Positions 1-5,268 of a DNA stretch of 5,349 bases are shown here, one piece after another. The first letter of the stretch is position 1. Every line of letters begins with the position of its first letter. Below the pieces are notes generated by a model, which did no database searches, was not told the DNA's origin, and was given only the letters and a program-made list of their open reading frames with translations. The stretch is taken from positions 1-5,349 of the forward strand of contig JAFDDL010000301.1 in NCBI GenBank assembly GCA_019310865.1, read 5' to 3'. The DNA comes from Deltaproteobacteria bacterium (GTDB lineage: Bacteria > Desulfobacterota > Desulfobacteria > Desulfobacterales > JAFDDL01). The position numbers were made by a program, and so were the translations under genes.

Positions 1-114
1 AATAAGATGCGACCCCATTCAATAAGATGCGACCCCATTCAATAAGATGCGACCCCATTCAATAAGATGCGACCCCATTCAATAAGATGCGACCCCAATT
101 CGATCCCATTTAAT
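1..114. repeat. 20-bp tandem repeat array at the left edge
   Basis: Four exact head-to-tail copies of the 20-mer AATAAGATGCGACCCCATTC fill positions 1-80. A fifth copy matches for 17 bases (81-97). A degraded piece at 101-114 keeps 12 of 14 bases of the CGACCCCATTCAAT part, but sits 11 bp rather than 20 bp from the previous copy. There are no spacers, so it is not a CRISPR array. The window begins exactly on a unit boundary, so the array may continue leftwards. Read on the minus strand the unit is GAATGGGGTCGCATCTTATT. Its GGGGTC-containing form recalls short intergenic repeats linked to IS200-like REP transposases in some genomes; that link is inference only. The array ends about 25 bp before the promoter proposed for the dehydrogenase gene. 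Confidence 0.95.
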
Positions 115-139
115 TGCTTGACCATTCGTTGAAGATTGT

Positions 140-169
140 TTAACAGCAAGCGGTCGGCAAAGATATTAT
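140..169 (+). promoter_or_regulatory. Putative sigma-70 promoter of the dehydrogenase gene
   Basis: TTAACA at 140-145 matches the -35 consensus at 5 of 6 bases. After an 18-bp spacer, TATTAT at 164-169 matches the -10 consensus at 5 of 6. Transcription would start near 176, giving a leader of about 19 nt that just holds the ribosome binding site. An alternative -35, TTGACC at 118-123, has only a poor -10 (TAACAG) 17 bp downstream. Confidence 0.5.
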
Positions 170-184
170 TTGTGAACATTGAAA

Positions 185-190
185 AGGGGG
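185..190 (+). promoter_or_regulatory. Ribosome binding site of the dehydrogenase gene
   Basis: The purine-rich AGGGGG stretch lies 4 nt before the ATG at 195. No other in-frame start with a comparable site is present, and the protein begins with the MKAL start typical of the family, so this fixes the start. Confidence 0.7.
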
Positions 191-194
191 TGTC

Positions 195-1229
195 ATGAAG
201 GCGTTGGTTAAATATGCAGCCGGCGAGGGAAACATGGAAATCCGGGATATACCGGAGCCCTCGCCCGGCGAAAAGGAAGTAAAAATAAAGGTGATGGCGG
301 CCGGGATTTGTGGATCGGACAAACACATCTACCACGGTGATATTGCCATTCCCATGAATCCGCCATTTGTCGTTGGCCACGAATTATCAGGACTCGTTGC
401 CGAGACGGGTCCAGGGGTCACCCAATGCGGCGTAGGTGATCGGGTCACGGCCGAAAACTCACATACCGTGTGCGGGCATTGCCGATACTGCCGCAGCGGT
501 AACTACAACCTATGCCCGGATCGTCTTGCAACCGGATACGCCTTTGACGGCGCGTTTGCCGCCTATTGCGTGGTACCCGAGTCGCGGGTTCACAACCTTC
601 CGGATAACGTCGATTTTCATACCGGCGCGCTCAGCGATCCGTCTGCATGCGTCTATCATGCCGTGCAGGAGTTAACGGGCGTGCGGGCGGGCGATGTCGT
701 TCTGGTGACCGGCCCTGGCCCCATGGGCCTCTTTTCGGTTCAGTATGCAAAGGCCAACGGTGCTGTGGTGATTATCACCGGGACATCCGCGGACAAATCC
801 CGGCTCGCCATGGCCCGGCAATTGGGCGCCGATCTCTCCATTACCGTCGATTCTGAGGATGTAGGCGAAAGAATTGCTTCGGTGACCGGGAGTCGGGAGG
901 TTGACGTCTGCCTGGAATGCTCAGGAAATGCATCGGCAGCCCGAATGGGCCTCGAATTGTTGAGGAAACAGGGAAAATACACGCAGATCGGCATTTTTGG
1001 CAAGCCGGTGTCGATCGACCTGGATCTTCTGGTTTACAAGGAAATCCAGGCAACCGGGTCCTTCAGCCAGAAATATTCCGCCTGGAAGGAGGCGATCCGC
1101 CTGGCATCATTGGGGAAAATCAAGGTTAAACCTCTGATATCTCACGTTTTACCTTTGGATGCCTGGGAGGACGGTTTTCGGATGTTTGAATCCGGTGAGG
1201 CGGTTAAAGTTGTTTTTGACCCTTTATGA
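195..1229 (+). CDS. Zinc-dependent medium-chain alcohol/polyol dehydrogenase
   Basis: This 344-residue protein is a full-length medium-chain dehydrogenase of the threonine, sorbitol and butanediol dehydrogenase type. It should oxidise a secondary alcohol or polyol with a nicotinamide cofactor in the cytoplasm. Seen in the sequence: the GICGSD motif with catalytic Cys39, the GHE motif at 61-63 with His62, and a complete structural-zinc set (Cys93, Cys96, Cys99, Cys107). A Rossmann motif GPGPMG lies at 173-178. The position usually filled by Glu in the family's EPLAC motif is Asp148 here (SDPSAC), an unusual conservative change at a zinc-neighbouring site. The second beta strand ends in TGTSADKSR without the acidic residue typical of NAD-specific members, so NADP use is possible. 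The stop codon overlaps an ATG of the next reading frame, and a cupin gene follows, suggesting one transcript. The substrate cannot be assigned. Confidence 0.93.
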   Translation: MKALVKYAAGEGNMEIRDIPEPSPGEKEVKIKVMAAGICGSDKHIYHGDIAIPMNPPFVVGHELSGLVAETGPGVTQCGVGDRVTAENSHTVCGHCRYCRSGNYNLCPDRLATGYAFDGAFAAYCVVPESRVHNLPDNVDFHTGALSDPSACVYHAVQELTGVRAGDVVLVTGPGPMGLFSVQYAKANGAVVIITGTSADKSRLAMARQLGADLSITVDSEDVGERIASVTGSREVDVCLECSGNASAARMGLELLRKQGKYTQIGIFGKPVSIDLDLLVYKEIQATGSFSQKYSAWKEAIRLASLGKIKVKPLISHVLPLDAWEDGFRMFESGEAVKVVFDPL

Positions 1230-1284
1230 GCTCATCCAATGTCATGAACTTGGTTTTTAACCACCCGGCTATAATTGCTAAATT

Positions 1285-1314
1285 GTGCACGAGCACGAGA
1301 ACGTGTACGTGTAC
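1285..1314 (+). repeat. Degenerate hexamer repeat forming an intercistronic hairpin
   Basis: Five consecutive hexamers (GTGCAC, GAGCAC, GAGAAC, GTGTAC, GTGTAC) make a 6-bp-period array. The two halves are also complementary: 1285-1297 pairs with 1302-1314 through 13 positions with one A-A mismatch and two G-U pairs in RNA, around an AGAA loop. The hairpin ends a few bases before the ribosome binding site of the cupin gene, so it could affect translation or protect an mRNA end. Its function is unknown. Confidence 0.75.
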
Positions 1315-1317
1315 GAA

Positions 1318-1323
1318 AGAGGA
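1318..1323 (+). promoter_or_regulatory. Ribosome binding site deciding the cupin start
   Basis: AGAGGA lies 7 nt before the ATG at 1331. This supports the internal start over the upstream in-frame ATG at 1226, which overlaps the dehydrogenase stop codon. Confidence 0.65.
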
Positions 1324-1330
1324 CTTTCAC

Positions 1331-1684
1331 ATGCTTTTACATGGACATGATGAAATAGCAGTTGAAAAACTGGAAAAATGCCACAACGGTGTGGGTGCCT
1401 ACGAGGTGCGCACCTTATTTGAAACTGAATTCGGCAGCGGCATGAAATATATCCGCGAATTGGTGCTGAACCCGGGCGCCACCATCGGGATTCACCCCCA
1501 CGCCGGTGATGAGGAGATCTATTACGTGGTTTCCGGCCAAGGTGAAATGATCGTCGATGATGAAAAAAGATCGGTCAAACCCGGCGATGCAGTCCTGACC
1601 AAATCCGGAAGCCGGCACGGGCTGAACAATCCTACCGATAACGATCTGAAAATATTTGTGGTATGTGCCTCGGTTGATGACTGA
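1331..1684 (+). CDS. Small single-domain cupin protein
   Basis: This is a 117-residue cytoplasmic protein with one cupin beta-barrel. Cupin motif 1 runs from Gly49 to Gly69 and includes His55, His57 and a glutamate at 61 or 62. Motif 2 starts at Gly85 and contains Gly93, His96 and Asn100; the usual proline of motif 2 is Lys91 here. The three His and one Glu form the normal metal-binding set, so a bound divalent metal is likely. Such stand-alone cupins include isomerases, epimerases, dioxygenases and sugar- or acid-binding proteins, so no reaction can be named. An in-frame ATG at 1226 would add 35 residues and overlap the dehydrogenase stop as ATGA. I prefer 1331 because a good ribosome binding site precedes it, the cupin fold needs no extension, and the extra residues translate a DNA repeat. 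It is probably co-transcribed with the dehydrogenase. Confidence 0.85.
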   Translation: MLLHGHDEIAVEKLEKCHNGVGAYEVRTLFETEFGSGMKYIRELVLNPGATIGIHPHAGDEEIYYVVSGQGEMIVDDEKRSVKPGDAVLTKSGSRHGLNNPTDNDLKIFVVCASVDD

Positions 1685-1714
1685 TGCGGTTTTTCCTTGC
1701 GAAGGCCGCATCAG
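1681..1714 (+). terminator. Stem-loop at the cupin stop codon, possible terminator
   Basis: A perfect 9-bp stem (1681-1689 with 1706-1714) encloses a T-run and a second small stem (1695-1698 with 1702-1705, loop GCG). The stem begins over the TGA stop codon. It sits where the operon should end. However, no run of T follows on the plus strand, so it is not a classical intrinsic terminator. It could instead stabilise the 3' end or act with Rho. Confidence 0.45.
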
Positions 1715-1769
1715 ATACGGTAGATCTGGCATGGGGTGTAAGGTTAGCGGCCTGAAAAACGACCAATGT

Positions 1770-1787
1770 CCAGAAGTGCCAGAAGTG
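1770..1787. repeat. 9-bp tandem duplication
   Basis: CCAGAAGTG occurs twice back to back (1770-1778 and 1779-1787) in the gap between the cupin and the exported-protein gene. Two copies this short may be replication slippage. The last base overlaps a GGTTTCAA motif discussed in the findings. Confidence 0.7.
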
Positions 1788-1865
1788 GTTTCAAAGACGC
1801 TGCAGCCTTGTCCTGAATATAATTTAAGGTTTTAAAACCACTTATAGAGTGATCCTCTTGGATCA
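1787..1865 (+). promoter_or_regulatory. Candidate control region of the exported-protein gene
   Basis: The gap from 1685 to 1897 has no gene. It contains GGTTTCAA (1787-1794), a perfect TATAAT (1818-1823) without a convincing -35 hexamer, and a perfect 12-bp palindrome GGTTTTAAAACC (1828-1839). The palindrome would cover the transcription start if the TATAAT is used. A 6-bp inverted repeat TGATCC/GGATCA with a 4-nt loop follows (1850-1865). The layout suggests a promoter with an operator at the start site; without a -35 this remains tentative and could need an activator. Confidence 0.35.
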
Positions 1866-1883
1866 TGACAGCCAAATATGGTG

Positions 1884-1890
1884 AAAGGAG
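1884..1890 (+). promoter_or_regulatory. Ribosome binding site of the exported-protein gene
   Basis: AAAGGAG lies 7 nt before the ATG at 1898. It selects this start over the in-frame ATG at 1865, which lies in an inverted repeat and would put charged residues ahead of the signal peptide. Confidence 0.85.
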
Positions 1891-1897
1891 TTATACC

Positions 1898-2272
1898 ATG
1901 AATCGATTGCCAAAATACCTGTTTATCAGCCTCGTATTTGCAATGATGGCCTTTGTGACGGTCCATGCAGAAGACAAGGGTGAGCAGATAACCAAACATT
2001 GTTTGCCCCTTCAGAATATTGACCGCATCGAGGTGGTGGACAACCAGACAATCCTGTTCCACATGCGCGGAAAGGAGATCTGGAAGAGCAGCCTGCCCCA
2101 TTATTGCGCGGGCCTGAAATTCGAAGGGGGAATCGCTTACAGCACGTCCATCAACCAATTATGTGACCTGGACATTGTTAAGGTGCTTCGTGTGGGAACA
2201 CCCTGCCAGTTAGGGGCCTTCGAAAAATACGAGCCGGAAGCGGAAGAGGCAGCTGAAAACAAGCCCGAGTAA
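1898..2272 (+). CDS. Exported DUF6491-like protein with four cysteines
   Basis: This is a 124-residue precursor. The first 24 residues form a standard Sec signal peptide: Asn-Arg and Lys near the start, a hydrophobic core, and a VHA cleavage site before Glu25. The mature part of about 100 residues is expected in the periplasm. It contains Cys35, Cys70, Cys89 and Cys103, probably two disulfides. The pattern CLPL..ID, TILFHMRG, LPHYCAGL, YSTS...LCDLDIV and a final C.LG.F agrees with my memory of DUF6491, a family of unknown function in Proteobacteria. The end, after about residue 112, is a Glu/Ala-rich acidic tail. No lipobox cysteine follows the signal peptide, so it is not a lipoprotein. It stands alone, convergent with the transporter gene, and shows no evident link to the neighbouring enzymes. 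Confidence 0.85.
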   Translation: MNRLPKYLFISLVFAMMAFVTVHAEDKGEQITKHCLPLQNIDRIEVVDNQTILFHMRGKEIWKSSLPHYCAGLKFEGGIAYSTSINQLCDLDIVKVLRVGTPCQLGAFEKYEPEAEEAAENKPE

Positions 2273-2342
2273 GGCAAGGGCGTGCCCGGAAAAGTGAAGC
2301 TTCGACCATTCAATCACATTATCTGCGTTCGGATAACCCCCA

Positions 2343-3581
2343 TCAATCCCCTTGATCAATTCCCATTGGAACGGATTTCAGGTTTGGTGCGGAGCCGGCG
2401 GGTGTGCGCATCTCGAATTCGCTTCGCTCGTCGGACGGAACGGGTGCGCGCTGGAACATTCGCCAGACGGTATACAGGGCGATGAGACCGCAGGACAGGC
2501 CGGGAAACCAGAAAAAGGCGCTGGGACCCGTGAGCTTCATCAAGATTCCCACCAGGGCCGGACCGAATATGGCGCCGATTCCCACAAGAAGGACAACGGC
2601 GGCGTTTGCGGCCACCATTTGTGTTGCATCCAGATAGTCATTTATGTGGGCGGACAGCAACGCATGTATGGGCAGGCAGAAGCCGCCGAACAATACCGCC
2701 AGCGCCAGGAGCGTGTTGAATGTCGGTACCACTGCCAGTGCAGCGATACCACTGATGGTTGCGGCTACGGATATCAGACCGATGGCCAAACGCCGGTCCA
2801 TACGATCGGATAAAACGCCGATGGGATACTGAAAGAGAATGCCCCCAAAGGAAAGGGCGGCGACAAAAATGGTCGCCTCTTTTGTCGTTAAGCCGGTTTC
2901 CAGCGCATAGACCGCCCCCATCCCGTAAATCACCCCCGCACAGCATTCCACCAAGGGAATACCGATCACGCCGAGGGGCGCCAGGCGAAACAGTTTCCGG
3001 AGGGAAATCTCGTTTGACGCTTCATGCAGGGGCGCGGCGGAGGCGCCCGAAAGGAGCAACGGCACGCGTACCAGGCTCATCAAGAGAGATGCCAGGATGA
3101 ACAGTTCCGAGCTGGTCGGCTCTGCGATATTTAGCAAAAGTGGTCCCCCGCAGAAGGCGGCCAACAGCAAAACCGAATAGAATGCCATCAGTTTTGCGCG
3201 GTTGGCGTTGCTGGTCTGTTGGTGCAGCCAGCTTTCCACCACAATCCAGATAATGGAGATGGCCATACCGAACAGCAGTCGGACAAACCCCCACATCCAG
3301 GCATTGATATAGATCGGGTAAAGCAGGACCGCCGCTGAGCCAATGGACGCAAAGGCCCCGAATGTCCGAATGTGACCGACTCGCCGGATGATCCGGGGGC
3401 CGTTGACGGATCCGATGAGGTACCCGACAAAATAGGCCGCCATCACGATTCCGGTGGTTACCGTGTCAAAATTTTCATGTAAAGCCCGCACCCCCACAAG
3501 CGTGTGTTGAAAAATAACACACAGTCCCGTCAGGGCGGCGCCAAAAAAAAGTGGCCAGAATTTAAAGAAGTTTGGTTGCAT
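2343..3581 (-). CDS. YcaD-like major facilitator superfamily transporter
   Basis: This is a 412-residue inner-membrane protein with 12 predicted hydrophobic segments, at roughly residues 9-25, 43-59, 73-91, 94-115, 131-152, 160-177, 202-226, 235-255, 265-284, 289-309, 324-347 and 354-374. Loop 2-3 carries a variant of the MFS signature (GPRIIRRVGHIR at 61-72). Loop 8-9 carries SDRMDRR (258-264). The ESWLH motif at 116-120, followed by a loop with Asn and Arg, resembles YcaD-type MFS proteins. The tail after residue 375 is hydrophilic. The start is placed at the ATG at 3581, 8 nt after GGAAAG; a GTG at 3590 would add three residues but has no room for a binding site. It lies downstream of, and in the same direction as, the FAD oxidoreductase, so it may move that enzyme's substrate or product. 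Substrate and transport direction are unknown. Confidence 0.9.
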   Translation of the reverse strand: MQPNFFKFWPLFFGAALTGLCVIFQHTLVGVRALHENFDTVTTGIVMAAYFVGYLIGSVNGPRIIRRVGHIRTFGAFASIGSAAVLLYPIYINAWMWGFVRLLFGMAISIIWIVVESWLHQQTSNANRAKLMAFYSVLLLAAFCGGPLLLNIAEPTSSELFILASLLMSLVRVPLLLSGASAAPLHEASNEISLRKLFRLAPLGVIGIPLVECCAGVIYGMGAVYALETGLTTKEATIFVAALSFGGILFQYPIGVLSDRMDRRLAIGLISVAATISGIAALAVVPTFNTLLALAVLFGGFCLPIHALLSAHINDYLDATQMVAANAAVVLLVGIGAIFGPALVGILMKLTGPSAFFWFPGLSCGLIALYTVWRMFQRAPVPSDERSEFEMRTPAGSAPNLKSVPMGIDQGD

Positions 3582-3613
3582 GACGATCACTTTCCATTTA
3601 ATTTGCCAGCCAC

Positions 3614-3630
3614 CTCTATCAGAGATAGAG
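3614..3630. other. Perfect 7-bp hairpin between oxidoreductase and transporter genes
   Basis: CTCTATC (3614-3620) and GATAGAG (3624-3630) form a perfect inverted repeat with a 3-nt loop. It sits in the 133-nt gap just upstream of the transporter start. No T-run follows on either strand, so it is not an intrinsic terminator. It might be an mRNA processing or stabilising structure, or an operator for separate control of the transporter. The rest of the gap (3631-3714) shows nothing I can name. Confidence 0.5.
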
Positions 3631-3714
3631 TCAAAAGAAAAGGGACCAAATGCAGTTTAATCCTTCATGGTTTTCATCGTGACTACGTATCGGGTTTATG
3701 GCATAAAATGGCGT

Positions 3715-5022
3715 CTAACCCAGCACGGAGAAGCTGCTCTCTTCGTTTATTTCTCTGAGGCGCGAATAAAATTTCATGCTCACATCGCGATTCATGTTTT
3801 CCAGGTGGAACACCACAGGATCCTGATCGTGATCTTTTCCGTTTTCACATTGTTCCACCAGTTCGGCCATCATCTTGCCGACCACAGGTGCATTTTTATA
3901 CTGGTTTCCGGAAGTGCCCACTGCCATGTAAAAGCCCGGCAGGTCCGATTTGTCGTAAATGGGGATCCAATCGTCGGCGACATCATAAAGGTCAACCACG
4001 CCCTGAATCTGGTTGGGAAGTCTCAGGTCAGGGATCCTTTGACAGAGTCGGTAAGCCTGGGCCTTGGCCTGTTCGGTGAGGTTGCGATTGAAGACGTCCG
4101 GGTCTTCGATCCACTCTTTGGGATCGCATTCGGGGTCCTCGGTGCCTGAAAGAATGTGGTTGCCCACTTCCGGGCGCCAGTAGGCGCCCACATCACTGTC
4201 GGAACTCGGACACCCGATGGACTCATAATCGACACCTGGAGGGGCGGGCAGGTGGACCACTTCGTGGCGCAACGCCCGGGTCTTGATCTTCATGCCGCCT
4301 TCCACACCGGCAAGACGGTTTATGACAAAAGAATGGGGCCCGGCGGCATTGATCACGACCGGTGCCGCTACCACGCCGGCGTCCGCCAACTTTACACCAC
4401 TGACACGGTTATCCGCTTTTAAAACATCGACGACTTCGGTGTTGTATTTAAATTCCGCACCGTGGGCTTGTGCCGCCACCTGCACATTGTGCACCGAGAG
4501 GACCGGGTCGGATATATAACCACCTTCGGGGTAATAGATAGCCCCGGCAAGGGGGTTTTCATTCTTTCTGCCAAAATCCGGGTCTTCCGGGCGGCGGGGA
4601 GGATAATAGCTGGTATCGTCCAGCATCGGAAAGCGCTCTTTGATCTTTTGAAAATCCCAATCCTCGTAACCGATTTCCAACTCGTCCAGTAATTGCCGGG
4701 TTTTCTTGAGGTTCTCATTGACTTGAGATTTAACAACCAGAACGCCTCGCCTGTTAAATTCGGCAAGACCTTTGGGGTCTTGAACCCCCAGGTAGTTGGC
4801 CCAATCATTCCAGTAAAGATAGCTCTCATAGGCGACAGCGGTGCCTTCAAGTGTGGAATAATGAACCCGGATGACAGCGCAGGTGTTTGCCGTTGATCCC
4901 AGGCCGGCACTTTCCAGCTTGTCGATATTGAGTGTTTTCCAACCCTTTTTGCTCATCTCAAAGGCAATGCCACAGCCGATGATACCCGAACCGATGATAA
5001 TGGCGTCGTATTTCGTATTCAT
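3715..5022 (-). CDS. FAD-dependent DAO-family amine/amino-acid oxidoreductase
   Basis: This 435-residue protein belongs to the D-amino-acid oxidase/sarcosine oxidase beta fold family (DAO). Seen: the dinucleotide motif GSGIIG at 11-16, Asp34 at the end of the second strand where the FAD ribose is bound, and the LGSTANTCAVIRVHYS stretch at 41-56, typical of sarcosine and dimethylglycine oxidase relatives. GYISDP at 168-173 and the VVINAAGPHS motif at 222-231 follow, with a closing FAD-binding segment around GFYMAVGTSGNQYKNAPVVG (363-382). Length is normal for the family. It should oxidise a C-N bond of an amino acid, N-methylated amine or similar compound, passing electrons to oxygen or a carrier. 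No signal peptide is present. An AAAGGAG site 6 nt upstream supports the ATG at 5022. The transporter gene follows on the same strand. The exact substrate cannot be assigned. Confidence 0.9.
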   Translation of the reverse strand: MNTKYDAIIIGSGIIGCGIAFEMSKKGWKTLNIDKLESAGLGSTANTCAVIRVHYSTLEGTAVAYESYLYWNDWANYLGVQDPKGLAEFNRRGVLVVKSQVNENLKKTRQLLDELEIGYEDWDFQKIKERFPMLDDTSYYPPRRPEDPDFGRKNENPLAGAIYYPEGGYISDPVLSVHNVQVAAQAHGAEFKYNTEVVDVLKADNRVSGVKLADAGVVAAPVVINAAGPHSFVINRLAGVEGGMKIKTRALRHEVVHLPAPPGVDYESIGCPSSDSDVGAYWRPEVGNHILSGTEDPECDPKEWIEDPDVFNRNLTEQAKAQAYRLCQRIPDLRLPNQIQGVVDLYDVADDWIPIYDKSDLPGFYMAVGTSGNQYKNAPVVGKMMAELVEQCENGKDHDQDPVVFHLENMNRDVSMKFYSRLREINEESSFSVLG

Positions 5023-5028
5023 GTATGT

Positions 5029-5035
5029 CTCCTTT
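5029..5035 (-). promoter_or_regulatory. Ribosome binding site of the FAD oxidoreductase
   Basis: Read on the minus strand this is AAAGGAG, 6 nt before the ATG at 5022. It is the same strong form as in front of the DUF6491-like gene. Confidence 0.85.
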
Positions 5036-5053
5036 CATTTTCTGATGCCAGGT

Positions 5054-5083
5054 TGTATACCGAACTTTTTGAAAGATTGTCAA
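5054..5083 (-). promoter_or_regulatory. Sigma-70-type promoter of the FAD oxidoreductase
   Basis: On the minus strand TTGACA (5083-5078) is a perfect -35 hexamer. After an 18-bp spacer comes TATACA (5059-5054), matching the -10 consensus at 4 of 6 bases. Transcription would begin near 5047, leaving a leader of about 25 nt that contains the ribosome binding site. It probably drives both the oxidoreductase and the transporter. Confidence 0.55.
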
Positions 5084-5086
5084 TCT
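5074..5086. promoter_or_regulatory. Palindrome over the -35 box, candidate operator
   Basis: AGATTG-T-CAATCT is a perfect 6+1+6 inverted repeat that contains the proposed -35 hexamer of the oxidoreductase promoter. A dimeric repressor bound here would block RNA polymerase. Another small palindrome, TTACC-C-GGTAA, lies at 5106-5116. The regulator is not in the window. Confidence 0.45.
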
Positions 5087-5143
5087 CTACGCTCGACTGG
5101 TGAAATTACCCGGTAACCCCCAAATTCGTATGTAAAAAATAGC

Positions 5144-5177
5144 ATCAATATACTGATTTAAGAATCAATATATTGAT
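5144..5177. promoter_or_regulatory. Paired 14-bp palindromes, candidate activator or operator sites
   Basis: ATCAATATACTGAT (5144-5157) and ATCAATATATTGAT (5164-5177) differ at one base. The second is a perfect palindrome and the first has one mismatched pair. Their centres are 20 bp apart, about two helical turns, so two dimers would bind the same DNA face. They lie about 97 and 117 bp upstream of the start expected from the sigma-54 promoter, a usual place for enhancer sites. The second copy with its flank (5163-5175) also fits the IHF consensus WATCAANNNNTTR, so one or both may be IHF sites. Confidence 0.55.
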
Positions 5178-5240
5178 GAAAAATGACACGCCTCCATAAA
5201 TAAAATCCCACATCTTGCTGTTATTACAGTCATTTCATAT

Positions 5241-5257
5241 TTGGCATCAGTTTTGCT
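5241..5257 (+). promoter_or_regulatory. Sigma-54 promoter pointing out of the window
   Basis: The sequence reads TTGGCATCAGTTTTGCT. It has the -24 element TTGGCA and the -12 element TTGC, and the GG and GC dinucleotides are at the exact spacing required by RpoN holoenzyme. Only the two bases after TTGGCA depart from the consensus. Transcription would start near 5268 and run right into a gene beyond the window. A competing reading as sigma-70 (TTGGCA with TATAAA at 5262-5267) has a poor 15-bp spacer. Confidence 0.6.
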
Positions 5258-5268
5258 TCACTATAAAT

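Noticed and set aside
1..114. CRISPR array
   Set aside because: The copies are directly adjacent without spacers and the unit is only 20 bp.
1247..1275. Promoter for the cupin based on TATAAT at 1270-1275
   Set aside because: The -10 is perfect but no -35 hexamer exists at 16-18 bp; the nearest, TTGGTT, is only 14 bp away and matches at 3 of 6 bases. An internal promoter is possible but unsupported.
2273..2342. Bidirectional terminator between the convergent genes
   Set aside because: Only tiny palindromes are present (GGGC-GT-GCCC at 2278-2287, GAAGCTTC at 2296-2303) with no T-run on either strand.
2352..2813. Plus-strand open frame opposite the transporter
   Set aside because: It is antisense to the transporter, low in hydrophobic or domain-like content, and without a plausible ribosome binding site.
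3614..3630. Intrinsic terminator between oxidoreductase and transporter
   Set aside because: The stem is A/T-rich and no T-run follows it on either strand.
3667..4149. Plus-strand open frame of 160 codons opposite the oxidoreductase gene
   Set aside because: It lies almost wholly antisense to the well-supported FAD oxidoreductase, has no ribosome binding site or recognisable domain, and is a shadow frame.
5036..5052. Minus-strand TGGCATCAG resembling a sigma-54 promoter for the oxidoreductase
   Set aside because: The -12 GC is absent (TG at that spacing) and the start site would fall at the ribosome binding site.
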